NCBI GenBank assembly: GCA_900547945.1
Contig: URIT01000035.1
Coordinates: 1-25,571, forward strand
Source of the DNA: an uncultured bacterium
GTDB lineage: Bacteria > Verrucomicrobiota > Kiritimatiellia > RFP12 > UBA1067
Length of the DNA stretch: 25,571 bases
Reading direction: 5' to 3'
The translations under genes and the position numbers were made by a program. Shown here piece after piece: positions 18,285-25,057 of this stretch. Every line of letters begins with the position of its first letter. Position 1 is the first letter of the stretch. A model generated the notes under the pieces. It ran no database searches. It saw only the letters and a program-made list of their open reading frames with translations, and had not been told where the DNA came from.

Positions 18285-19325
18285 ATGAACGCCATCAAGA
18301 AAATCATCGAAAAAGCCTCCACCCTCAACGGGACGATTGTGTTGCCGGAGGGCATGGACGCGCGCGTGATCACGGCGGCGTGCAGCTGCGTGGACCGCAA
18401 GATCTGCACCCCCATCGTGCTCGGCACGCCGCAGGAGATCGCCGACGCCGAGGCGAAGGCCGGGCTGTCGCTCGCCGAGCGCGGCATCAGGACGATTGAC
18501 TACACGCAGGGCGACGCCGAGCTGGAGGCCGCCTACCTGGGGGCGTGGAACGCGAAGGAAAGCCGCAAGCCGGCCGAGAAGCAGAAGATCATCGATCTCG
18601 CCGGGGCGCAGAAGACGCTCCGCACGAAGCGCATCTACTTCGGCGGCATGATGGTGAAGCTCGGGCGGGTGGACGGCCTTGTCGCCGGCTCGATCGCCTC
18701 GACGGGCGACATGCTGCGCGCGGCGTTCCACACGCTCGGCACCGAGAAGGGCGTCAAGACGGCGTCCAGCTGCTTCATCCTCGATCTGCGCGAGCCGACG
18801 CCGAGCGGCGACGCGGTGCTTGCGTTCGGCGACTGCGCCGTCATCCCCAACCCCACGGCGGAACAGCTCGTCGACATCGGGCTTGCGACGGCCCAGACCT
18901 ACCGCGACCTCACGGGCAACGAGCCGCGCGTCGCGTATCTCAGCTTCTCCACCAAGGGGTCCGCCGCCGGCGACCTCGTCGAGAAGGTGCAGAAGGCCGT
19001 TGCGCTCGCGAAGCCGGTCTTCGCCGAGAAGGGCATCGCGATGGACGGCGAGCTGCAGTTCGACGCGGCCATCGCCCCGGCGGTCGGCCGGCTCAAGAAC
19101 CCCGGCGGCGCGATCCAGGGCAACGCGAACGTCTTCATCTTCCCGGATCTCCAGGCCGGCAACATCGGCTACAAGATCGCGCAGCGCCTCGGCGGCGCGG
19201 CGGCGATCGGACCCAACCTCCAGGGCCTCGCGAAGGCCATGAACGACCTGAGCCGCGGCTGCAGCGCCGAGGACATCGTCGGCACGATCTGCGTCACGCT
19301 CCTCCAGAGCGCCGCGAAGAAGTAG
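18285..19325 (+). CDS. pta: Phosphate acetyltransferase
   Basis: A 346-residue cytoplasmic enzyme converting acetyl-CoA + phosphate to acetyl phosphate + CoA, feeding AckA. It is the short, single-domain form (about 330 residues), lacking the N-terminal DRTGG/regulatory domain of E. coli Pta. The conserved sequence runs through the whole length: GTIVLPEGMDARV near the start, VDGLVAGSIASTGDMLRAAF, LSFSTKGSA, MDGELQFDAA, NVFIFPDLQAGNIGYK and AIGPNLQGLAKAMNDLSRG. ATG 18285 fits the family start, but no clear Shine-Dalgarno is visible because the repeat element extends almost to the start codon. kdsD follows after 6 nt. It could be confused with phosphate butyryltransferase, but the motifs and the adjacent ackA favour Pta. 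Confidence 0.95.
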   Translation: MNAIKKIIEKASTLNGTIVLPEGMDARVITAACSCVDRKICTPIVLGTPQEIADAEAKAGLSLAERGIRTIDYTQGDAELEAAYLGAWNAKESRKPAEKQKIIDLAGAQKTLRTKRIYFGGMMVKLGRVDGLVAGSIASTGDMLRAAFHTLGTEKGVKTASSCFILDLREPTPSGDAVLAFGDCAVIPNPTAEQLVDIGLATAQTYRDLTGNEPRVAYLSFSTKGSAAGDLVEKVQKAVALAKPVFAEKGIAMDGELQFDAAIAPAVGRLKNPGGAIQGNANVFIFPDLQAGNIGYKIAQRLGGAAAIGPNLQGLAKAMNDLSRGCSAEDIVGTICVTLLQSAAKK

Positions 19326-19331
19326 GCTCCC

Positions 19332-20312
19332 GTGACGCCGACTGAACAGATCCGCCGGGCGCAGGAGGTCTTCGACGTCGAGATCGAGGGCCTGCGGCGC
19401 ACGCGCGCCGCGCTGGGCGACGCCTTCACGCGCACGGTCGCGCTCATGCTCGCGTGCGTGGAGGCGGGCGGCAAGGTCGTCGTGACGGGCGTGGGGAAGA
19501 GCCTCCACGTCGCGGAGAAGACGAGCGCGATCCTCGCCTCCACCGGCACCTGCTCGGTCGTCCTCAACCCCGTGCAGGCGATGCACGGCGACCTCGGCAT
19601 GACGGGCCCGAAGGACCTGCTGCTCGCGCTGAGCTTTTCGGGCGAAAGCGAGGAGCTTGTGCGCCTCGTGCCCGCCATCCGCCGCCACGGGCTGAAGGTC
19701 GTCGCGCTCACGGGGCGGACGGACTCCACGCTCGCGCGGCTTTCGGACGTGGTGCTGGAGATCCCCTGTGGCGCCGAGGCGTGCCCCTTCGGCATGGCGC
19801 CCACCACCTCCACCACGGCGACGATGGCGATGGGCGACGCGCTCGCGATGGTGATGCTCGACGCGCGGCGCTTCGACAAGGCGAGCTACGCGCTCAACCA
19901 CCCGGCCGGCGCGATCGGCCGCGCGCTCGTCCTCAAGGTGACGGACGTCATGCGCACGGGCGCGCGCGTCGCGGCCGTCGCGCCCGCGACGACGGTGCTC
20001 GACACGCTGCTCGCGATGACGAAGGCCCAGGCCGGCAGCGCGGTCGTCGTCGACGCGGAGGGGAAGCTGGAGGGGATCTTCACGGACGGCGACTTCCGCC
20101 GCCACGTGAGCGAAGGCCGCGAGGTGCTGGGCGACGCGGTCTCGCGGCACATGACGCGCCACCCGCTGACGATCGGCGGCGACGCCTACGCCGTCGACCT
20201 GCTGCGCGTCTTCGAGTCGCGGCAGATCGACGATCTGCCCGTCTGCGCGGCGGACGGACGGCTGCTGGGCGTCGTGGACATTCAGGATTTGCCCAAGATG
20301 AAGGTTTTGTGA
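19332..20312 (+). CDS. kdsD: D-arabinose 5-phosphate isomerase (KpsF/KdsD/GutQ family)
   Basis: A 326-residue enzyme converting ribulose 5-phosphate to arabinose 5-phosphate, the first step of Kdo synthesis for lipopolysaccharide. The SIS domain comprises residues about 35-180: GVGKS, HGDLGM, SFSGESEE, the E-A-C-P segment followed by APTTSTTATMAMGDALA, and NHPAGAIG. The Lys, Glu and His residues taken as catalytic in KdsD are all present. Two CBS domains follow (about 200-260 and 270-326). It starts with GTG at 19332, chosen because the N-terminal helix matches the family and the start is 6 nt after the pta stop, so the two are probably translated from one message. The last codons (TTG CCC and following) overlap the promoter of the pilus-like operon. 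Its presence implies an LPS-bearing outer membrane. Confidence 0.93.
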   Translation: MTPTEQIRRAQEVFDVEIEGLRRTRAALGDAFTRTVALMLACVEAGGKVVVTGVGKSLHVAEKTSAILASTGTCSVVLNPVQAMHGDLGMTGPKDLLLALSFSGESEELVRLVPAIRRHGLKVVALTGRTDSTLARLSDVVLEIPCGAEACPFGMAPTTSTTATMAMGDALAMVMLDARRFDKASYALNHPAGAIGRALVLKVTDVMRTGARVAAVAPATTVLDTLLAMTKAQAGSAVVVDAEGKLEGIFTDGDFRRHVSEGREVLGDAVSRHMTRHPLTIGGDAYAVDLLRVFESRQIDDLPVCAADGRLLGVVDIQDLPKMKVL

Positions 20313-20318
20313 TACACT
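20289..20318 (+). promoter_or_regulatory. Promoter of the pilus-like operon, inside the end of kdsD
   Basis: TTGCCC (20289-20294) and TACACT (20313-20318), 18 bp apart, overlap the last codons and stop of kdsD. The -35 sequence is the same as at the lipoprotein promoter. Transcription would start near 20325, followed by AAGGAGG (20338-20344) and ATG 20351. Confidence 0.55.
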
Positions 20319-20350
20319 ATTGACGAACGATAAAAGCAAGGAGGCCAGAC

Positions 20351-21064
20351 ATGCAGTTCAAGACAATGATTTGCTTCACCCTCGCGGTTGCGTGCGCGTG
20401 TTCCCTTTCCGCCCAGTCGCGTCGGCGCGGACCGGTCGGTGCCGACGGCGGCGCGGCCGTCGCGAAGGGCCGTGACGCCTACGTCACCATCGACGCGCCC
20501 GCCCGCCCGGGCGGCACGTGCCTCGCGAGCGCGCCGAACCTCAACGCGAACGGCAAGCTCATGCCGCCGCTCGGCGGGCGCCCGCGCCAGTGGATCGTCC
20601 TTGAGACGAAGTACACGACGATGGCGAAGTGGCAGGACGAACTCACGTTCAACTGGCACGTCCTCCTCGACGCCTCCAAGGCGAAGGAGAAGGATCCCAA
20701 GAACCTCCCCGCGCAGTACTCCTACTACAACACGCAGGTGCGCTACGTGGACATCAAGAAGGGCAGCCACATGGCGAGCGTGTGCCTGCCGCCGTCCGTC
20801 CTGGAGCGCTTCGGCGAACCCTGCACGATCAGCCTCATCATCACGAACAAGGAGGGCGACGAGCTCGCGTTCCACACCGAGAACATGAGCGGCGACGTCA
20901 ACCAGGCCGGCGAGAAGTGGTGGGAGAACGACAAGTTCATGAACTGGCAGAAGAAGATCAAGGGCGAGATGAAGCCCATGCTCGAACGCCGCCAGGGCCT
21001 CGTCGACCGCTCCAAGACGCCGTTCTGGCTCGTGAACAACGCGGACTACGAACTCGTCCAGTAA
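20351..21064 (+). CDS. Exported Amuc_1102-like protein of the pilus-like locus
   Basis: A 237-residue protein with a strong ribosome site (AAGGAGG, 6 nt before ATG). Residues 1 to about 22 form a signal peptide ending LSAQ. There is no further membrane segment, so it is probably periplasmic or surface-exposed. The mature part is mixed beta/alpha (RQWIVLETKYTT, DELTFNWHVLLD, ISLIITNKEGDEL) and ends with a charged helix and the tail NADYELVQ. I found no enzymatic motif. The assignment rests mainly on position: it directly precedes the PilM gene, as Amuc_1102 (described as an OB-fold protein) does in Akkermansia, and it has a comparable size. It is the first gene of the operon, 33 nt before pilM. 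Sequence similarity to Amuc_1102 was not tested. Confidence 0.7.
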   Translation: MQFKTMICFTLAVACACSLSAQSRRRGPVGADGGAAVAKGRDAYVTIDAPARPGGTCLASAPNLNANGKLMPPLGGRPRQWIVLETKYTTMAKWQDELTFNWHVLLDASKAKEKDPKNLPAQYSYYNTQVRYVDIKKGSHMASVCLPPSVLERFGEPCTISLIITNKEGDELAFHTENMSGDVNQAGEKWWENDKFMNWQKKIKGEMKPMLERRQGLVDRSKTPFWLVNNADYELVQ

Positions 21065-21097
21065 GTCGCCTCCTCGCAGCCTAGTGGAAGGTCCAAC

Positions 21098-22837
21098 ATG
21101 GCAAAGATCCTCACTCTCAACATCGGGGCGTCCAAGGCGCTGCTCGCCGAGTACACGCTGGGCGGAAAGCGGAGCCTGACGCTCACCGCCTACGGCAGCG
21201 GCGAACTCCAGGCCGTCGACGTCAACGACCCCGGCTCGATCGCGGCGGCCCTGCCGTCCGTCCTCCACCAGATCATGCGCGAGACGGGCATCCGCCCCGC
21301 TCCGCTCATCGTGTCGCTGGGCGGGCAGACGGTGTTCCCGCGCTTCGCGAAGTTCCCGGCCATCGGCGACGCGGCGAAGCTCGAACAGCTCGTGCGCTAC
21401 GAGATCGAGCAGAACGTGCCGTTCCCGATCGACGAGATCGTGAGCGACCACCAGTTCCTCGGCACGACGGCGGACGGCGAGAAGGCGGCGATCATCGTCG
21501 CGGCGAAGCTGGAGGCCGTGCGCGCCGTCACGGACGCCGTGCGCGGCGCGGGCCTCAAGCCCCTGGTCGTCGACGTTTCGCCGATGGCGATCTGCAACGC
21601 GCTCAAGTTCGCCCACCCCGGCCTGACGGGCTGCTCGGTCATCCTCGACATCGGCTCGAAGACGACGAACCTGATCATCCTCGAGGACGAGAAGATCTAC
21701 AACCGCTCGATCCCCGTCGCCGGCAACCTCATCACGAAGGACATCGCGCAGACGTTCGGCTGTTCCTTCGAGGAGGCCGAACAGCTCAAGCTCGAGCGCG
21801 GCTACGTCTCGCTCGGCGGCGTGACGGAGGACGAGGACGAGGTCTCCGACCGCGTCTCGAAGGTGATCCGCACGGTCCTCACGCGCCTCCACGCCGAGAT
21901 CTCGCGTTCGATCAACTTCTACCGCTCGCAGCAGGGCGGCAGCGCCCCTAGCCGCCTCTTCCTCACGGGCGGCTGCGCGCGCCTGCCGCAGCTGGACCAG
22001 TTCTTCATGGAGTCCCTGCAGGTCGAGGTCGCGTTCCTGAATCCGTTCGGGAAGGTCGGCTTCGGGCCGAAGGTCAACCGCGCCGCGCTGGAGGGCGATG
22101 CGTTCTCGCTCACCGAGAGCGTGGGCCTTGCGCTGCGCGGCACGGACGCCGCGTGGATCTCGATCAACCTGATGCCGCCGGAACTCGTGGAGGAGGCGCG
22201 CGCGCTGAAGCGCGTGCCGTTCCTCGCCGCGGGCGGCGTCGCGTTCCTGGCCGCGCTCGGCTGCCTGTGGCTGGCGGAACGCCACGGCGAGGCCGTCGTG
22301 CAGGAGAAGGTGGAGCGCGTCAACCAGCTCATGTCCGGCAAGAGGCTGAACGAGTTCAAGCAGCGGATCGCGAAGGAGCAGCAGGCCGTCGCCGACGAAC
22401 GCGGGACGTGCGAGGCGTTCCAGCGCCTCCTGTGGGAGCGCTCGGCCGCGCTCCAGCGCGTGCGCGCCGTGCGCGGGAGCCTGGTGCCCGGCATGTGGAT
22501 CACGGAATGGACGGCCATCCCCGCCCCGAAGGACAACCCGGAGGGACGCGAGGGCGTGCGCGTGACCGTGCGCGGCTGGCGCGACGCGATGGGCAAGGTC
22601 GAGAAGGACTGGTCCGCCAAACACGGCGGCGAGGCGACGACCGCGTCGAAGATCGTGGAGGACGCATTGAAGAAGAGCGCGGCGTTCGTGCCGGATTCCG
22701 TGAAGATCGTCGCGCAGAAGGAAGTCAAGGAATGCCTTTCGGAGTTCTCGATCCAGATGGACCTGGCGTCGGCTCCGTCGGCTGCGCCTGCGGGGAAGGC
22801 CGCCGGACGCAAGGGAAAGGCGGGTAAGGGGAAATGA
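21098..22837 (+). CDS. pilM: PilM-PilN fusion: actin-like ATPase joined to a membrane-anchored PilN-like domain
   Basis: A 579-residue protein. Residues 1 to about 350 are a PilM/FtsA-like actin fold: LNIGASKA (phosphate-1), QNVPFPIDEIV, VILDIGSKTTNLII (phosphate-2), TFGCSFEEAEQLK and LFLTGGCARLPQL (nucleotide-binding loop). The phosphate-1 Asp of typical PilM (DIG) is Asn here. At about 354 the sequence SINLMPPEL begins a PilN-like part, with a transmembrane helix at about 371-392 and a periplasmic coiled coil plus alpha/beta domain to about 565, then a Lys/Gly-rich tail. PilM normally binds a short cytoplasmic PilN peptide; here the two are one chain. ATG 21098 has GGAAGG upstream, and the stop overlaps the next start (ATGA), implying translational coupling. 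Role: cytoplasmic/inner-membrane platform of a type IV pilus or type II secretion-like machine, equivalent in position to Amuc_1101. Confidence 0.87.
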   Translation: MAKILTLNIGASKALLAEYTLGGKRSLTLTAYGSGELQAVDVNDPGSIAAALPSVLHQIMRETGIRPAPLIVSLGGQTVFPRFAKFPAIGDAAKLEQLVRYEIEQNVPFPIDEIVSDHQFLGTTADGEKAAIIVAAKLEAVRAVTDAVRGAGLKPLVVDVSPMAICNALKFAHPGLTGCSVILDIGSKTTNLIILEDEKIYNRSIPVAGNLITKDIAQTFGCSFEEAEQLKLERGYVSLGGVTEDEDEVSDRVSKVIRTVLTRLHAEISRSINFYRSQQGGSAPSRLFLTGGCARLPQLDQFFMESLQVEVAFLNPFGKVGFGPKVNRAALEGDAFSLTESVGLALRGTDAAWISINLMPPELVEEARALKRVPFLAAGGVAFLAALGCLWLAERHGEAVVQEKVERVNQLMSGKRLNEFKQRIAKEQQAVADERGTCEAFQRLLWERSAALQRVRAVRGSLVPGMWITEWTAIPAPKDNPEGREGVRVTVRGWRDAMGKVEKDWSAKHGGEATTASKIVEDALKKSAAFVPDSVKIVAQKEVKECLSEFSIQMDLASAPSAAPAGKAAGRKGKAGKGK

Positions 22838-23904
22838 GTCTTTCGAAGCAGCAGAAGCTGGGCGTGATCGGCGCGGGCGTGTTCGTGCTGTGCGCGGGCG
22901 GCCTGGGCTTTGGCGCGTACCTGGCCTGGAGCGGCCGGTGCGAGGCCGAGGAGGAGCTGGAGGCCGCCGTAGGCGGTTTCCGGAGCCACTACGAGGCGGC
23001 GGTGTTCCCGTCGAAGCGCTCGCTCGACTCCGTCGTGTCGAACAAGGTGAGCTACACGGACTGGCATGAGTCGGCGCTTGCGCTCGCCGCGCGGGGCGAC
23101 AGGAAATTCCCCGTCGAGCTGCCGCCGATCTTCAAGCAGCGCCTCCAGCGGGAGGTGCGCCGCATGGCCGCGCTCGCGGGCGGCGTGGAGGGGAAGATCG
23201 CGGCCCCGGCCTTCCTCTTCGGCTTCGAGCAGTATCTGGGCGAGGGGGGCGTGCTGCCCCAGGAGCAGGACGTGCCGCGCCTCACGGTGCAGCTCGACAC
23301 GATCACCCAGGTCGTCGACATGTTCGCGGAGGTGGGCGTGCTGGAGGTCAAGGCCATCCGGCGCATCGAGAAGAAGGCCGCCTCCGAGGAGGAGGACGAC
23401 GGGGCGCGCCGTCCGGCCAAGGCGAAGAAGGGCGCCGGCAAGGAGGCCGACGCCCCGCAGGAGACCTGCCTCGCCTATGCGTTCGAGTTCACGGCCCGTC
23501 CGGCGGCGCTCGTGGCCGTGCTGAACCGGCTCACGTCGTGCCCGCGCTTCATGACGGTGAAGAACCTCTCCTTCCGCGAGACGGCCGACGTGATCGTGGA
23601 ACACCTGAACGCCGTGGAGAACGCGAAGAACCAGAAGGCGTCCAGACGGGGTGCCGCCGGCCGGCGCGGCCGCCGGAGCGCGGCTGCGGCGGAGAGTGCC
23701 GCGCAGGGCGACGCGGAGGCGGCGGTCAACCCGCTGGTGGTCGATCCGGAACTGGACGCGCCAATCCAGGTGAATTTCACGCTTGAGGTCCGCGACTTCG
23801 GCCGGGGGGCGGCGGCGCCGTCCGCCGAGGACGCGGCGACCGAGGCAAAGCCCGAGCCCGAGGCCGCGAAGCCGACGGCGGAGAAGAAGGGGGATGGAAA
23901 ATGA
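22834..23904 (+). CDS. Amuc_1100-like (PilO/GspM-like) inner-membrane protein
   Basis: A 356-residue protein with a short cytoplasmic N-terminus, one transmembrane helix (about 10-30) and a periplasmic remainder. A coiled segment (EAEEELEAAVGGF) is followed by two ferredoxin-like-looking halves: FKQRLQREVRRMAALAG through FLFGFEQYLG and DTITQVVDMFAEVGVLEVKA, then AYAFEFTARPAALVAVLNRL with FMTVKNLSF. This order and several residues (F-GF--Y, L-F--EVGV) match what I recall of Akkermansia Amuc_1100, a PilN/PilO/GspM-like protein. Two low-complexity insertions (about 185-210, Lys/Ala-rich; 268-290, Arg/Ala-rich) and an Ala/Glu/Lys/Pro tail are lineage-specific additions. It overlaps pilM and the next gene by 4 nt each. 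Role: periplasmic alignment scaffold of the pilus-like complex. Whether it signals to host TLR2 as Amuc_1100 is reported to do cannot be judged. Confidence 0.82.
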   Translation: MSLSKQQKLGVIGAGVFVLCAGGLGFGAYLAWSGRCEAEEELEAAVGGFRSHYEAAVFPSKRSLDSVVSNKVSYTDWHESALALAARGDRKFPVELPPIFKQRLQREVRRMAALAGGVEGKIAAPAFLFGFEQYLGEGGVLPQEQDVPRLTVQLDTITQVVDMFAEVGVLEVKAIRRIEKKAASEEEDDGARRPAKAKKGAGKEADAPQETCLAYAFEFTARPAALVAVLNRLTSCPRFMTVKNLSFRETADVIVEHLNAVENAKNQKASRRGAAGRRGRRSAAAAESAAQGDAEAAVNPLVVDPELDAPIQVNFTLEVRDFGRGAAAPSAEDAATEAKPEPEAAKPTAEKKGDGK

Positions 23905-24998
23905 GCGTCTCCAGGCAGAGTTTCCTTGCGGCGCATTGGGACTGGCTCGTCACGCTTCTCGGCGTGCTGGCGCTTGTCGCGGCGGGTGCGCTGTTCGCGC
24001 TGAAGATGGGCGACACGGAGAGCGCCGACGCCTACGCCCAGTCGCTGAACGCCATGCGGCCCGCGCACGAGGGCGTGGCGCCGGTCGACCTCGACGTGCT
24101 GCGGAAGGCCCTCCGCGGCGCGGAGAAGCCGCCCCAGCTCGCGGCGGTCGATCCCAGGAAGGCGAACTTCCTCGCGAGCGAGCGGCGCGTGCTGTGCCGC
24201 CAGGGCGATTCGTCCTCGAAGAAGAAGGCGTGCGGGAAGCCGATTCCCGCCGATTGCGAGGTCTGCCCCTTCTGCGGCGCCCACCAGGCCATCGTGAAGG
24301 TCGAGGTCGATACCGACCACGACGGCATGCCGAACGACTGGGAGAAGAAGTACGGCTTCAACCCGAACGATCCCTCGGACGCGGCGAAGGACGCCGACGG
24401 GGACGGCTTCACGAACCTGGAGGAGTACCAGGCGGGGACGGATCCGCGCGACCCGAAGTCCCACCCCGACTACCTCGATTCGGTCACGGTCTCCGGAGGC
24501 ATCCGCCAGACGACGCTGCCGTTCTACTTCAACGCCGTCACGCCGATTCCGGGCGGCCACCGCTTCACCTTCCAGCGCCACGGCGTGACGGGCTACGACG
24601 CCAAGGTCTTCGTGAAGCTGCACGAGGAGATTCGCGGCGAGGGCAAGAACGCCTGGGCGTCCGGCTGGACCGTCGAGGCCTACGAGCCGAAGCAGGAGCT
24701 TCGTCTGCGCCCCGGCACCAAGATGAAGGTCCCCACCGACGTCTCCACGGTCGATGTGCGGCGCAAGAGCGACGGCAAGACGCTCAAAATCCGCATCAAC
24801 GAACGCACGATTGCGGTGGAATCCCAGGTGCAGCTGCGCTACAATCGCGGCGAAGGGCGCGACATCGTCGTCTCGGAAGGTACCGAGTTCAAGGTGAACG
24901 AGCGCGCCTACCGCGTGACGAAGCTCAAGGGCGTGAACGGCGGCTGCGAAGTGACGATTCGCGACCTCCAGACAAAAAAAGAAAAAACCGTGCGTTGA
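23901..24998 (+). CDS. Amuc_1099-like membrane protein with zinc-ribbon-like Cys cluster and TSP3 repeats
   Basis: A 365-residue protein with one transmembrane helix (about 15-35) and the rest presumably periplasmic. Cysteines 99, 111, 119, 122 and 125 (ACGKPIPADCEVCPFCGAHQ) resemble a zinc ribbon whose first Cys pair is split by an 11-residue insertion. TSP3-type calcium loops follow at 137-184: DTDHDGMPNDW, DADGDGFTNLEEYQAGTDP. Residues about 190-365 are beta-rich; the end, GTEFKVNERAYRVTKLKG, resembles the periplasmic homology regions of PilP/GspC-type proteins. That family call is inference. It is equivalent in position to Amuc_1099, between the Amuc_1100-like gene (4-nt overlap) and the putative secretin. 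Likely role: inner-membrane-to-secretin connector. The last codons contain A7 and A6 runs, and a separate promoter follows the stop. Confidence 0.78.
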   Translation: MSVSRQSFLAAHWDWLVTLLGVLALVAAGALFALKMGDTESADAYAQSLNAMRPAHEGVAPVDLDVLRKALRGAEKPPQLAAVDPRKANFLASERRVLCRQGDSSSKKKACGKPIPADCEVCPFCGAHQAIVKVEVDTDHDGMPNDWEKKYGFNPNDPSDAAKDADGDGFTNLEEYQAGTDPRDPKSHPDYLDSVTVSGGIRQTTLPFYFNAVTPIPGGHRFTFQRHGVTGYDAKVFVKLHEEIRGEGKNAWASGWTVEAYEPKQELRLRPGTKMKVPTDVSTVDVRRKSDGKTLKIRINERTIAVESQVQLRYNRGEGRDIVVSEGTEFKVNERAYRVTKLKGVNGGCEVTIRDLQTKKEKTVR

Positions 24999-25001
24999 GA
25001 C

Positions 25002-25031
25002 TTGATTCTCCCCCCCAGAATGGGGTATCAT
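25002..25031 (+). promoter_or_regulatory. Promoter of the putative secretin gene
   Basis: TTGATT (25002-25007) and TATCAT (25026-25031) are 18 bp apart, starting just 4 nt after the preceding stop codon. A start near 25038 leaves a leader of about 20 nt containing AAGGAG (25044-25049), 8 nt before ATG 25058. The spacer contains a C7 run and CCCC/GGGG arms. Confidence 0.6.
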
Positions 25032-25057
25032 TTAGAGACCTTTAAGGAGCATCCTCG

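Noticed and set aside
20320..20325. TTGACG as a -35 element before the Amuc_1102-like gene
   Set aside because: A -10 box would have to fall at or beyond the ribosome-binding site near 20343, where no TATAAT-like sequence exists.
24973..25045. Possible -1 frameshift at the A7 run near the end of the Amuc_1099-like gene
   Set aside because: A_AAA_AAA is in the right frame for slippage, but the shifted product would gain only about 20 residues of no evident function and there is no clear stimulatory structure. The run is more simply part of the Lys-rich tail.
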